Of a stretch of 64,000 nt of DNA, positions 55,700 to 64,000 are shown one piece after another; position 1 is the stretch's first letter; the number at the start of each line of letters is the position of its first letter. The position numbers were made by a program, and so were the translations under genes. The DNA comes from Xiphydria camelus (Eukaryota; Arthropoda; Insecta; Hymenoptera; Xiphydriidae): assembly GCA_963678675.1 (NCBI GenBank), contig OY783192.1:22386472-22450471 (forward strand), read 5' to 3'. A model generated the notes under the pieces. That model was not told the origin of the DNA. It did not search any database and saw only the letters and a program-made list of their open reading frames with translations.

Positions 55700-57380
55700 C
55701 TGATAACTTTATGATGATGAATACATTGCATATTATTTCTCAAGGAGAAGTAGGTATTTCTTTATAAATTAAGTATTTTGTCATCGCGCCGTTATAATTT
55801 TCGACGAATTAGGCACGCAATATATATGTATATTTCCACTTACCATTTCACCTGCCAAAGCTATTTGGCTTCGCGTCTTTTGCCATTGGGATTTCACTTT
55901 GTCGTTTCGAAAACTTTCAATCGTCGGGTGGAAAGAGGCTTATTGGAAATTACGTCGTTTCCATTCAATCGTTAGCGAGCACCAATGACATTTTTTCCAC
56001 CGATATTTCTCCCTCCGCCGAAGATAAGCTTGATTGTAGCGAGCGGAAAAACTCTGAATGGGAATTAACAAATTTCCATTCGATTCGCAGTGGAAATATC
56101 CATTTTCTATTCGATACGATTGACTGTATCGAAAGAAATTCTTGCCGGGGTACGTGAATCATCCCGTAGAATATAAAAGCCTTCCGTATAGAGGCCATGC
56201 AAAGCGACGTGTAAGTTCTCTAGTGGCTAAATTCTGAAGTTTTAGGATGATATATAGTATGTAATGTGTAATGGAGATAAACTGAATTGTGTGAATAGTC
56301 AAATTTGGTTTTACTCAAATAAGTGAAAATCATTGTCATAAAACTGTTTGGGAGTATGGTAAGGAATTATGCATAACTGGGGCTATGTTGATGGTCTAGT
56401 GTAGATGAAAAATTTGGAAAAAGGAGAAGTCACCATAACCTCAGATGCCATTTCTCGAGCCAGAGCCAACACGGAATATGAAGTTTCAATATCAGTTCAT
56501 CATTTTACAGTTGATTACTTAAGGGACATATAAGAGACATGTGAGTGCGAGTGAGAAAGTAGATTAACTCGGGTAAACGTACATATAAGTGTTTCTCTGT
56601 CGCATACTTGAACTGGACAAATCTAGGAAAATGTGCGACAGAGAGGATCTTATCCATCCACCATATATTCTCGATCACACTCGCACACTCCCTATGTGTC
56701 TCATCCTCGAAAATACGCGGTATAACAATTCTATTTATCCCCATTACAAATACCTATACTAAACATTATTCAAAAGCTTCAGAATTTTGCTACTAGTGGC
56801 GCTAGATTAGTTTTCGGCCTGCCTCTGTATACTCAGCCTCACGGATTCTGCTTCTGGTGACTTTTGCAAAATGTCAGTTTTAAACGTACTAACCAATGAT
56901 CAATCAATTCTAATGCTTCCATTAGCCAGGATAAACGCCGCTGTAGTTAAAGAAAGCATGAGAAGTACTTGTTCATTGGATAGTACCTTTAAAAATGACA
57001 TTTTGCAAAAGTTGCGCGCTTCTAGATTCATCGATAGAAATGCATTTATTTTTACGAAGAAATATCCCAAGGAGCATCGCGGCCACTGTCAGCCGGGAGA
57101 GAACGGAAACTTTTCGACGAGACGGAACTGCGATTGTGCAATCGTCACGATGTGATGGAAATTCGTATACGACGTGCAAACCGACTCGGCGCCTCGATAT
57201 GGCGTTTCCGTCTGAAAACTTGTCCAATAAGCGACGCGAAAACAAGGCGCGAGCATTTGGATTACATAAACATAAGCAGCGACGTTAACATCTTCAAAAC
57301 AGACGAATATATTTCCAGGATTGACGGCCCCGCTCGCGCCTTAAAGTCGAAACGCGCCGAAGTTCGCGCGACGTAAAAAG
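55700..57380. other. Apparently single-copy region
   Basis: No repeat partner in the window. A TATAAAAG lies at about 56173-56180. Several overlapping frames occur between 56870 and 57376 on both strands, none with a recognisable pattern. I cannot support a gene, but this is one of the better candidates for host DNA. Confidence 0.3.
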
Positions 57381-57800
57381 TACGGTCCCCCTACTGGCGC
57401 GTGGCACAGCATCGCACGGCATTTGCGGCACCCGCCGTCAGGGGTAAAACATCCAAGTCGGATATGTACGTAATCCACTCGTGTGTCGTCACGTCCACAG
57501 CCGACGTCGACGGATGAAGCCGCGTGGCTCGACGACGACCGTGGCAGCTATCGCGAGTCTCGCTTATTCGCGGCTCGCTCCCGACGGTAATAGAGGTTCC
57601 GACATACCAGGCCCACTAGTTTCTGCTGCGGGGCAGCGGTGAGACGAGGTAATGTCGAAACGCTAGAAAGGGGTGGAGCTACGCGAGGTTAGCGATGTTG
57701 CCGAATGCATGCAGTATGGATACGGTCCGGTCTCACGCCGGCCTCAGTGGCAAGAGCATGGCTCGCTCCCGTTTAAACCGGGATACAGCAGCAGATACGC
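57381..57800. other. CpG-rich segment
   Basis: GC- and CpG-rich for about 400 bp (for example CGACGTCGACGGATGAAGCC) and unlike the AT-rich repeats around it. It could be a host promoter or 5' exon area; no ORF or RNA gene is evident. Confidence 0.3.
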
Positions 57801-58281
57801 GGTCCTGAAATGCTTATTGCAACCCGGATTCAAACCCTTGTAACTTTGAAATGGATTGACCGATTCAAATTTTTGAAAAACCATTGCGTAGTTAATTTAG
57901 CTTTAATATGATGTGCAACACGACCCCCCTTGCTATTTGAAGTTTTCAAGTTGCTAGTGCCAGAGTCGCCATCTTTGATTTTTCAAAAACTAAATTAGTC
58001 TCTAAAGAATGCTCATAAAAAATTACTCTAAACATATTTTTGTCAATTTTGTTACTTAACGGGTTCAAAAGTTAAAATGGGGGGGGGAGACTTTATGCGC
58101 GCACTGAAAAAATACTTATTTATTTAAATATGTTGCACAGAAACGTTTTCGAATAACGGCTCCAAATCCAAATGAAATGAACGACAAAGCCAACGCGTTA
58201 AACATGAAGCCATTCCGATTTGATTTTCACAAATTGCTCGATTTTACTGGAATATTTCTTTTTATAACATATTGAAATATT
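57801..58281. repeat. Start of a dispersed repeat, unpaired
   Basis: GATTGACCGATTCAAATTTT and neighbouring text are of the kind found at the edges of insect fold-back repeats. No mirror partner was found in the window. Confidence 0.35.
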
Positions 58282-59810
58282 TGGGGCATTCCATGTCAAC
58301 TTTTAGTACTAGAAACTTTTGGGCCTCCGATTTAGTTGTTGATTTTTTTTCAAGTATCTTTAATCAATATAAAAACTGGCCACAATTTTCAGAACGATTC
58401 CATAAGTCGTTCAGCTGTTATTAATTTTTAGATTTCTCATTTTTTTTCTTTTCATTGCGATTTACGGCTTAAATTAACAAAATATGAGAAAATGACCCAT
58501 ATGAAAAATTTGTATTTTTTTGTGAAGATTTCGAACAAAAAAATTTAATTTTTTTATATTGCGTTTTTTACTGAAAATGGAAACAAAAAATGGTGTATCT
58601 CAAAACCGACATTTTTAATTTTCATGATTTTTTACCCTAAATTTTGAGAGCACTTAGAAAGTGGGGCCTCCCATAGAAATGTTTTAATGAATTTTTTAGT
58701 GATTTGAAATGTCAGAACTGACAATATATGCTAGCTTAGAATGGATTTTTTTGCCCTGCTAAAATGTAATTCCGATATATGATTTTATAAAATTGTACAA
58801 AATTTGTTATTAATATGACAGATCGAATTATTAAATATGTCATACAATAAAAAAAATAAATAAAATAAAAAATAAATATATATATAAAAAAATTTACAGC
58901 AGATCTGGTAAATTTTAAATTTTAATTATTTTTTTTTATTCCATTTCACTTTTTGATTCACCTCGCTATAAACATTTTCTAAATTTAAATAGACAAACAA
59001 AATTAAATAGACAAGAGTTTCAATTTCTAGACATTAATATTATCGTTCGGAAATAATTAAAATTTAAAATTTACTAGATATCTGCTGTAAAATTTTTTGA
59101 AAAAGTTTCGGCTTTCAGTGAGAATCGAACCTGAGTTATCCACGTGTGAGACCGAATACTAATGCAATACACTACCATAAACATACTAATGCATCAGACA
59201 TTTTTAGACACTTAAAAGGCCCATATTTATAGGATTACATTTTTAATAATTCGATCTGTCATATTAATAACAAACTTTGTACAATTTTATAAAATTATGT
59301 ATTGGAATTACATTTTAGCAGGGCAAAAAAATCCATTCTGAGCTAGCATAAATAGTCAATTCTGACATTTCAAATCACTAAAAAATTCATTTAAAAATTT
59401 CTATAGGAGGCCCCACTTTCTAAGTGCTCTCAAAGTTACCGTAAAAGATGTAGAAATTTAGGGTAAAAAAATCATGAAGATTCAAAATGTCGGTTTTGAG
59501 ATACATTTTTTGATTCCATTTTCAATAAAAAACGCAATATAAAAATATATATTTTTTTAAAATCTTCACAAAAAAAATACAAATTTTTCATATGGGTCAT
59601 TTTTTTTATATCTTGTTAATTTAAGCCATAAATAGCGATGAAAAGAAAAAAAAATTAGAAATATGAAAATTAATAACAGCTGAACGACTTATGGAATCGT
59701 TCTGAAAATTTTGGCCAAATTTTATATTGATTAAAGATACTTGAAAAAAAATCAACAACTAAATCGGAGACTCAAAAGTTTCTACTACTAAAAGTTTACA
59801 TGGAGTCCTC
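58282..59810. mobile_element. 1.53-kb fold-back element with a tRNA-like core
   Basis: The left end GGGGCATTCCATGTCAACTT mirrors the right end, read inverted as GGAGGACTCCATGTAAACTT. The arms run about 58282-58930 and 59040-59810. TTTGCCCTGCTAAAATGTAA at 58750 and its complement at 59311 repeat the GCCCTGCTAAAA word of the 1660-5311 element. The centre contains the module at 59105-59215. No protein. Confidence 0.75.
59105..59215 (-). other. tRNA-like core with B-box
   Basis: On the minus strand GGTTCGATTCTC is a strong B-box match. Upstream come GTATTCGGTCTCACACGTGG, like an anticodon arm, and a degenerate A-box region around TATGGTAGTG. The T stem pairs poorly. Weaker than the modules at 2.6-4.3 kb. 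Confidence 0.4.
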
Positions 59811-60831
59811 CATCTACAACATTGTACACATAATTTTTCTCTACCAGAATCTGTGAAAATGTAGGTAAGTACATGGAGTCATTTTCAAAAATCAATAATA
59901 CATTGGGTTCTGGTTTAAGGAGATTGTATAGAAATGCGCAGAATTGAAAACAAGAATCGATGTATTCGACGATTTTTACGAATAATCATAACTAAACTAA
60001 TTAGTACGTAACTTTTGTACCATACTGTACATAGAGAGTTATAATAAAACGATATAATAATGCGGGAGAATACGTTCTACCCCAGCAAACAAACTGGCAA
60101 CACCGCTAAAACCTCTAAGAAGTACGTATATTTCGCTAACGTGTGGCAGCACATTACTGCGGTTAAAATTCACGATGCAATCGTTTAGGCGAGCTATGAT
60201 ATTATCGTTTCTATTTCGTATTCTGAAAAAAGTTTTCTATGAATTTTGTTCAGAAAGGTTCACTTTATGTTCCTATTGTAACAGATGTAGTTTTATATGT
60301 TTGTACGGTCTTCAATAAAGATGCTGAAAGTGACAATATTGTAGGTGCCATGCAGATGTTTTTACACAAAAATATATAATTTGGTTATTATAAAAACCTT
60401 TAATGATATTTGGTCTGAAAGTGTGATAAGTTTCGTATGGACATTGTTTCCCGTTACGAAATGAGCGTAGCCCTACTGCGACAAGTTTTGTATGCGTTTC
60501 GAGGAGGTATGTCAGCCTCTTAAGGAGGTTCAACCGTAACTGGTCACGTCGACATATTTTTTTAAAATTTCTATGGTAAATAGTTCAAAAAATTAAGTAC
60601 AAAATGAGCGAAACCCGACGACGATTGACCATCTCAAACTGTAGTTATAAATTTTTGAAAATAATTAAATTTACATGTGTTTAGATAGGACTTCATCTAT
60701 TTTAATTTTTTTTTAATCAACGGCTCGACATTTTTCAATGAAATGAAACATGTAGTGTAGAAAAAGTATCAGTGAATACAGCAAAAAAAAATGAAAGTAA
60801 TTCACCATTTGGTTATCGAGAAATAATTAGG
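59811..60831. other. AT-rich interval without recognised features
   Basis: No gene or repeat partner was recognised. Confidence 0.35.
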
Positions 60832-60986
60832 CTACGCACATAGTGGAGCGGAGAGCAAAGCAGCGATGAAAGCGGAGAGCAAAGCAGTGAGAGAGCAGAG
60901 CATTGGTATAAACATAGTGGAGCAGAGAGCAAAGCAGCGATGAAAGCGGAAAGCAAAGTAGTGAGAGAGCAGAGCATTGGTATAAG
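60832..60986 (+). repeat. Left TIR and 74-bp subterminal direct repeat
   Basis: The TIR occupies 60832-60884. The unit CATAGTGGAGC...ATTGGTATAA starts at 60839 and again at 60913. AGCAAAGCAG words recur throughout and are likely transposase or MADF-protein binding sites. Confidence 0.75.
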
Positions 60987-61032
60987 ATTCAGTATAGTGG
61001 AGTCGCGCGTTCAAGAGTGTTTCGTTGTCGGT

Positions 61033-63040
61033 ATGGATTTGTTATTAAGTGAAAATTCTTCACTGAAAATGTATTATTTATTAAAAAATAGAAAACAGGG
61101 AAGAAACTTTGCTGTTCACAGCATAAATAAAACGAGACAGACATGGAGAATTTCACCATTTGTATGAGCAGTTACGCAAATACCCAGAAAAATTGTATGC
61201 CTATTTTCGCATGACTATTACAACTTTTGATTATATTTTGGAACAAATTCAACCACGATTATTGAAACAGTGGACAAATTTCAATCGTAACCCCATCAAC
61301 CCTCCAGAACGTCTTGCAGTAAATCTGAGGTAAGAAAAACATTATTTTTTGTTTTATAATTTATTAAAAGAAAATACAAAACCAAATGAATCTTACAACA
61401 AGTTTGATTGACTTTCCTCTGCAAAATTGCTGTAATAAGATGCTACTGATGCCGGATGAGAATACTCGGACACATTTTGAAGTTCTATCAAGCGGGGTTG
61501 ATCAATTTGATATTGAGAACGCTGTTCAACGGGCCTTGAAGCGAGATTGCATGTGATATATTATCTTGATTTCCATAGATAAAGTTAAAAGCCAGCTCCT
61601 GTATTTTCATTCTTAGTAGCATTTTTTGGTGTGGTCGAAGTGGACGTACATGAGGCAGTAAACTTTCAAAAAGAAGTTCATCTTCATCTTTTTTGGTTTG
61701 GTTCTCCAAAATTCTTAATTTATTTTGTTCTATATTTATAAGAGCAGTACCAATGTCGTCATTTTTATTTTTTATTTTTCTTTCTCTGGTAACGGGCGTT
61801 GAAGCACTTGAAGTATTTGGTTGAGAAGTGTTTTGTTGTTGATTATTTACTGATGGTGAGTCATCAATATTATTGTCTTCAAATTCTTCTACACATTCGA
61901 TTGAAATGTATCTTCGATCACAATATCTCTATCAATTTCTGGAAGATTTCCCGTGGTTTTTCGACCAGTAAATTGATCTTTTAGAAAATAAAGGCTTTCA
62001 AAATACGCCCATGATGACTTCCAATCAGTTTCAGATGCACCATCTCCAGATCGTTTAATAGGCATCTTTTTCAATTCTTTTCGGAAAGTATCCCTCACAG
62101 TTTTCCATTTCGATCTCACAAGGTTTCCTATAAAATGAAAATATAAAATAAAACATGAATGTGACATTTTTTTTATTTCAGGTATTTGGCAACAGGATCA
62201 TCTTTTAAAAGTATTAGTTTCACTTTTCGAATGGGAGCGACGACTGTATCATCAATTGTACGGGAAACTGTGGAAGCAATTTGGGAAGTGTTGCAACCAG
62301 TACACATGAAAGTGCCTACCGAAAGCATGTTTAAGCAAATTGCTAAGGAGTTTTATGAGAAGTGGAATTTTCCCAATTGTATCGGGGCAATTGACGGCAA
62401 ACATATTCGTCTGAAATGTCCCTCTCACTCAGGAACGATGTACTACAACTATAAAAACTTTTTTTCGCTAGTTCTTCAGGGTATTGCTGATGCAAATTAT
62501 AAATTTATTTCAATCGATGTTGGTGGATATGGGAAACAAAGTGACGGAGGCACTTTCCGCTCTTCATCTCTGTTTCATTTGATGGAAACCAATCGTCTGA
62601 ATATTCCTTCAGACACTGCATTACCGTTTACTGAAATTATTGCTCCTTATGTTTTTGTTGGAGATGAGGCCTATCCACTACTACAAAATGTAATGAAACC
62701 ATTCAATAGAAGAAATTTAGATGCTCAAAAAGAATATTTCAACATGCGGCTTTCACGAGCACGACGTGTCATTGAATATGCATTTGGCATAATTAATGCG
62801 AAGTTCCGCATACTTTGGAAACCCATTGAAACATCTCCAGATTTGGCAGATAAAATTATTAAATGTATATGTCTTTTACATAATATAATAATTGATATGG
62901 AAGGAATTAACTTACTAGAAGAAAACCCAAATCAGAGCGCTGAGAATGTTGATGAAAGACGCGAAAATAATAGATCAACTGATACCCCTATTTTCATCAG
63001 AGACACATTCAAAATGTTTGTATGTCAAAATAAAATATGA
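61033..63040 (+). pseudogene. HARBI1-like PIF/Harbinger transposase, two exons, one frameshift
   Basis: Exon 1 (61033-61329) starts MDLLLSENSSLKMYY and reaches VHSINKTR, where a one-base shift near 61130 leads to HGEFHHLYEQLRKYPEKLYA and ends in PPERLAVNL(R). The GT donor is at 61330 and the AG acceptor at 62180-62181; joining gives RYLATG. Exon 2 (62182-63040) holds the DDE_Tnp_4 core: CIGAIDGKH, YVFVGDEAYP and RRVIEYAFG, with 36 residues between the second D and the E. The length is about 384 residues, normal for the family. An AATAAA follows at about 63056. Except for the shift it looks intact, and a sequencing or assembly error there cannot be excluded. Confidence 0.9.
61360..61365 (-). 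promoter_or_regulatory. Probable polyadenylation signal of the MADF gene
   Basis: AATAAA on the minus strand, about 120 bp past the stop codon at 61488 and inside the transposase intron. Confidence 0.45.
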
Positions 63041-63218
63041 ATTGTATATTTCCTTAATAAATAAATAAAAATAAGAAATATTTACTTGTTGACTTCATTT
63101 CAGCAGCTACAGCATCCCATAATTTGTCTAAAATAAAGCGATTGTGATGTTGAGCATCCTTTTGATCCCACAGAGGCTTCTTCTCAAAAACACTACTTAT
63201 TAACGTATCAATATCCAT
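61488..63218 (-). pseudogene. Harbinger accessory protein, MADF and BESS domains, two exons, one frameshift
   Basis: Exon 1 (63218-63086) begins MDIDTLISSVFEKKPLWDQK and ends DAVAAEMKST. The GT donor is at 63085-63084 and the AG acceptor at 62129-62128. Exon 2 (62127-61488) continues NLVRSKWKTVRDTFRKELKK and WKSSWAYFESLYFLKDQF, completing a MADF (Myb/SANT-like) DNA-binding domain. A one-base loss at about 61905-61935 separates this from a polar linker and a BESS-like motif (ELLFESLLPHVRPLRPHQKM). The length would be about 257 residues. In Harbinger systems such proteins bind the TIRs and carry the transposase to DNA. The gene interlocks with the transposase gene (see finding). Confidence 0.85.
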
Positions 63219-63880
63219 TTTAAAATTTGAAACAAGAGTTGAGAATTATTTTGGGAGAGAAGGGAGGGGGGCAATTCGCTAAAAGGAGTGGACTGTATTG
63301 TTGAGTGAATAAATTCAAGATCTTTAGCTCGCACGCGTTGCTCGAGTAGAGGAAATCACGAAGGACTCGAGCGAGGAATAAACGATGCGCGACGAAGTTC
63401 GTGACAATTTGGAAGAGACTGGCGAGGCAGGGGTACGCTTCGACATAAGGGCTGGTTTTCTTCTCCACGGTGGGAGAAGAAAAATCGGTGGGAGAAGAAC
63501 AATTGCACGAAAACAGAGCGTGAGAGTGAATCTCGGAAAGGCCACCAGATTTCGGCACAGTCCGGTTGGCGCCGTCCAGGGACACGTTTATGGCCGTTCT
63601 GCACATGCTCGAGGATAGTGCCCGTGCCCTCTCGCGAAGCTCCCGACATTGGAGAATAGGATCGAGGCACCTCGCGCTTTTCGAGACACATCGGCCACGA
63701 CAAGTGTCCCGCCATGAGGCTCCTGAAATTGGAGAACAAGGTCGCGACGCCTTGCTCTCGCCGCGATGAGAGCGGCGAAAACAAACTTGCTTGAACGCTT
63801 CGCTTCGCTCGACTATCGGCGTATTGCTCTGCGCTCCACTATGCGTGTTCCAATAAGAAAGTACAGGTTTGTTTTCGTCG
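63219..63880. other. Right non-coding part of the Harbinger element
   Basis: This lies between the start of the MADF gene and the right TIR. Frames of 73-142 codons exist on the minus strand and others on the plus strand, overlapping one another without family pattern. Inverted GGTGGGAGAAGAA words occur near 63470-63500. Confidence 0.4.
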
Positions 63881-64000
63881 CTTTGCTCTCCGTTTTCATC
63901 GCTGCTTTGCTCTCCGCTCCACTATGTGCGTAGTGACCGCTTCGCTTTGCTCGACTATCGGCGTATTGCTCTGCGCTCGACTATGCGTGTTCCAATAAGA
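63796..64000. repeat. 142-bp tandem repeat including the right TIR
   Basis: CGACTATCGGCGTATTGCTC to CGTGTTCCAATAAGA occurs at 63796-63858 and again at 63938-64000, on both sides of the right TIR. The array continues past the window edge. Confidence 0.7.

Larger units (their letters stand above)
60832..63933 (+). mobile_element. PIF/Harbinger element, ~3.1 kb, nearly complete
   Basis: The 53-bp TIRs at 60832-60884 and 63881-63933 differ at one base and begin CTACGCACATAGTGGAGCGG. Inside are a HARBI1-like transposase (plus) and a MADF/BESS protein (minus), the two-protein set of Harbinger elements. A 3-bp target duplication could not be confirmed: the left flank is TTAGG and the right flank TGACC. 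A 142-bp repeat at the right (63796 and 63938) runs off the window, so the true right end may lie beyond 64000. Confidence 0.85.

Noticed and set aside
56871..57376. Frames of 80-97 codons in a GC-rich stretch
   Set aside because: Four overlapping frames on two strands with no splice context or family pattern.
63220..63784. 128- and 142-codon minus-strand frames near the Harbinger right end
   Set aside because: They overlap each other and plus-strand frames upstream of the MADF start; no pattern and no role expected in Harbinger elements.
60826..63936. 3-bp TWA target duplication for the Harbinger element
   Set aside because: The left flank has TTA two bases outside the TIR but the right flank reads TGACC; no matching duplication is present, possibly because the right end lies in a tandem repeat.

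Overview
The window looks like a repeat-dense, probably heterochromatic stretch of an arthropod nuclear genome, most likely an insect. It is AT-rich, has no operon structure, shows spliced genes with GT/AG introns, and is packed with transposon families typical of insects: mariner, pogo/Tigger-like, piggyBac, PIF/Harbinger, a LINE 3' end, TA- and TTAA-flanked MITEs and long fold-back elements. The exact taxon cannot be fixed from sequence alone. I found no convincing host protein-coding gene. Nearly every long open frame is a transposon gene or a remnant of one.

Layout. 0.4-5.3 kb: a GACGCAG tandem repeat, then a 3.65-kb fold-back element (1660-5311) flanked by TA and carrying three tRNA-like modules with Pol III A and B boxes. 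5.3-6.3 kb: a decayed piggyBac 3' end. 6.4-14.8 kb: a cluster of TA-flanked pogo-like elements (6658-7590; 7770-10174 with 7787-8700 nested inside; 11056-11969; 12903-14783 with 13500-14329 nested inside). Each keeps a different piece of one transposase (psq HTH, CENP-B HTH, post-catalytic linker or PHD finger). 14.9-18.7 kb: two further TIR elements coding for proteins I cannot name. 19.0-20.6 kb: a second piggyBac remnant with a fold-back element in it. 21.6-22.3 kb: a large palindrome. 23.3-27.2 kb: a mariner broken by three nested insertions whose target duplications can be read exactly. 28.2-32.9 kb: an internally deleted mariner, MITEs, a tandem-repeat retroelement-like block and two fold-back elements.

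34.6-53.6 kb is a mosaic of repeated modules. The sequence at 39183-40867 recurs at 49010-50694 without any length difference. The first copy is interrupted at a TAA by a 3.63-kb DDE-transposase element (35556-39182) with ~430-bp TIRs, a disabled transposase and a divergent second ORF. The second copy supplies the empty site. 55.2-55.7 kb is a LINE 3' end; 55.7-57.8 kb is apparently single-copy, CpG-rich near its end; 58.3-59.8 kb is another fold-back element with a weaker tRNA-like core. 60.8-63.9 kb is a nearly complete PIF/Harbinger element with 53-bp TIRs. Its transposase and its MADF/BESS accessory gene are on opposite strands, and each gene's second exon lies in the intron of the other.

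The strongest leads are the interlocked Harbinger genes, the dated two-gene DDE_1 element at 35.6-39.2 kb, the fold-back element with tRNA-like modules, and the pogo-like group in which the terminal word of each element is repeated around a surviving transposase domain.
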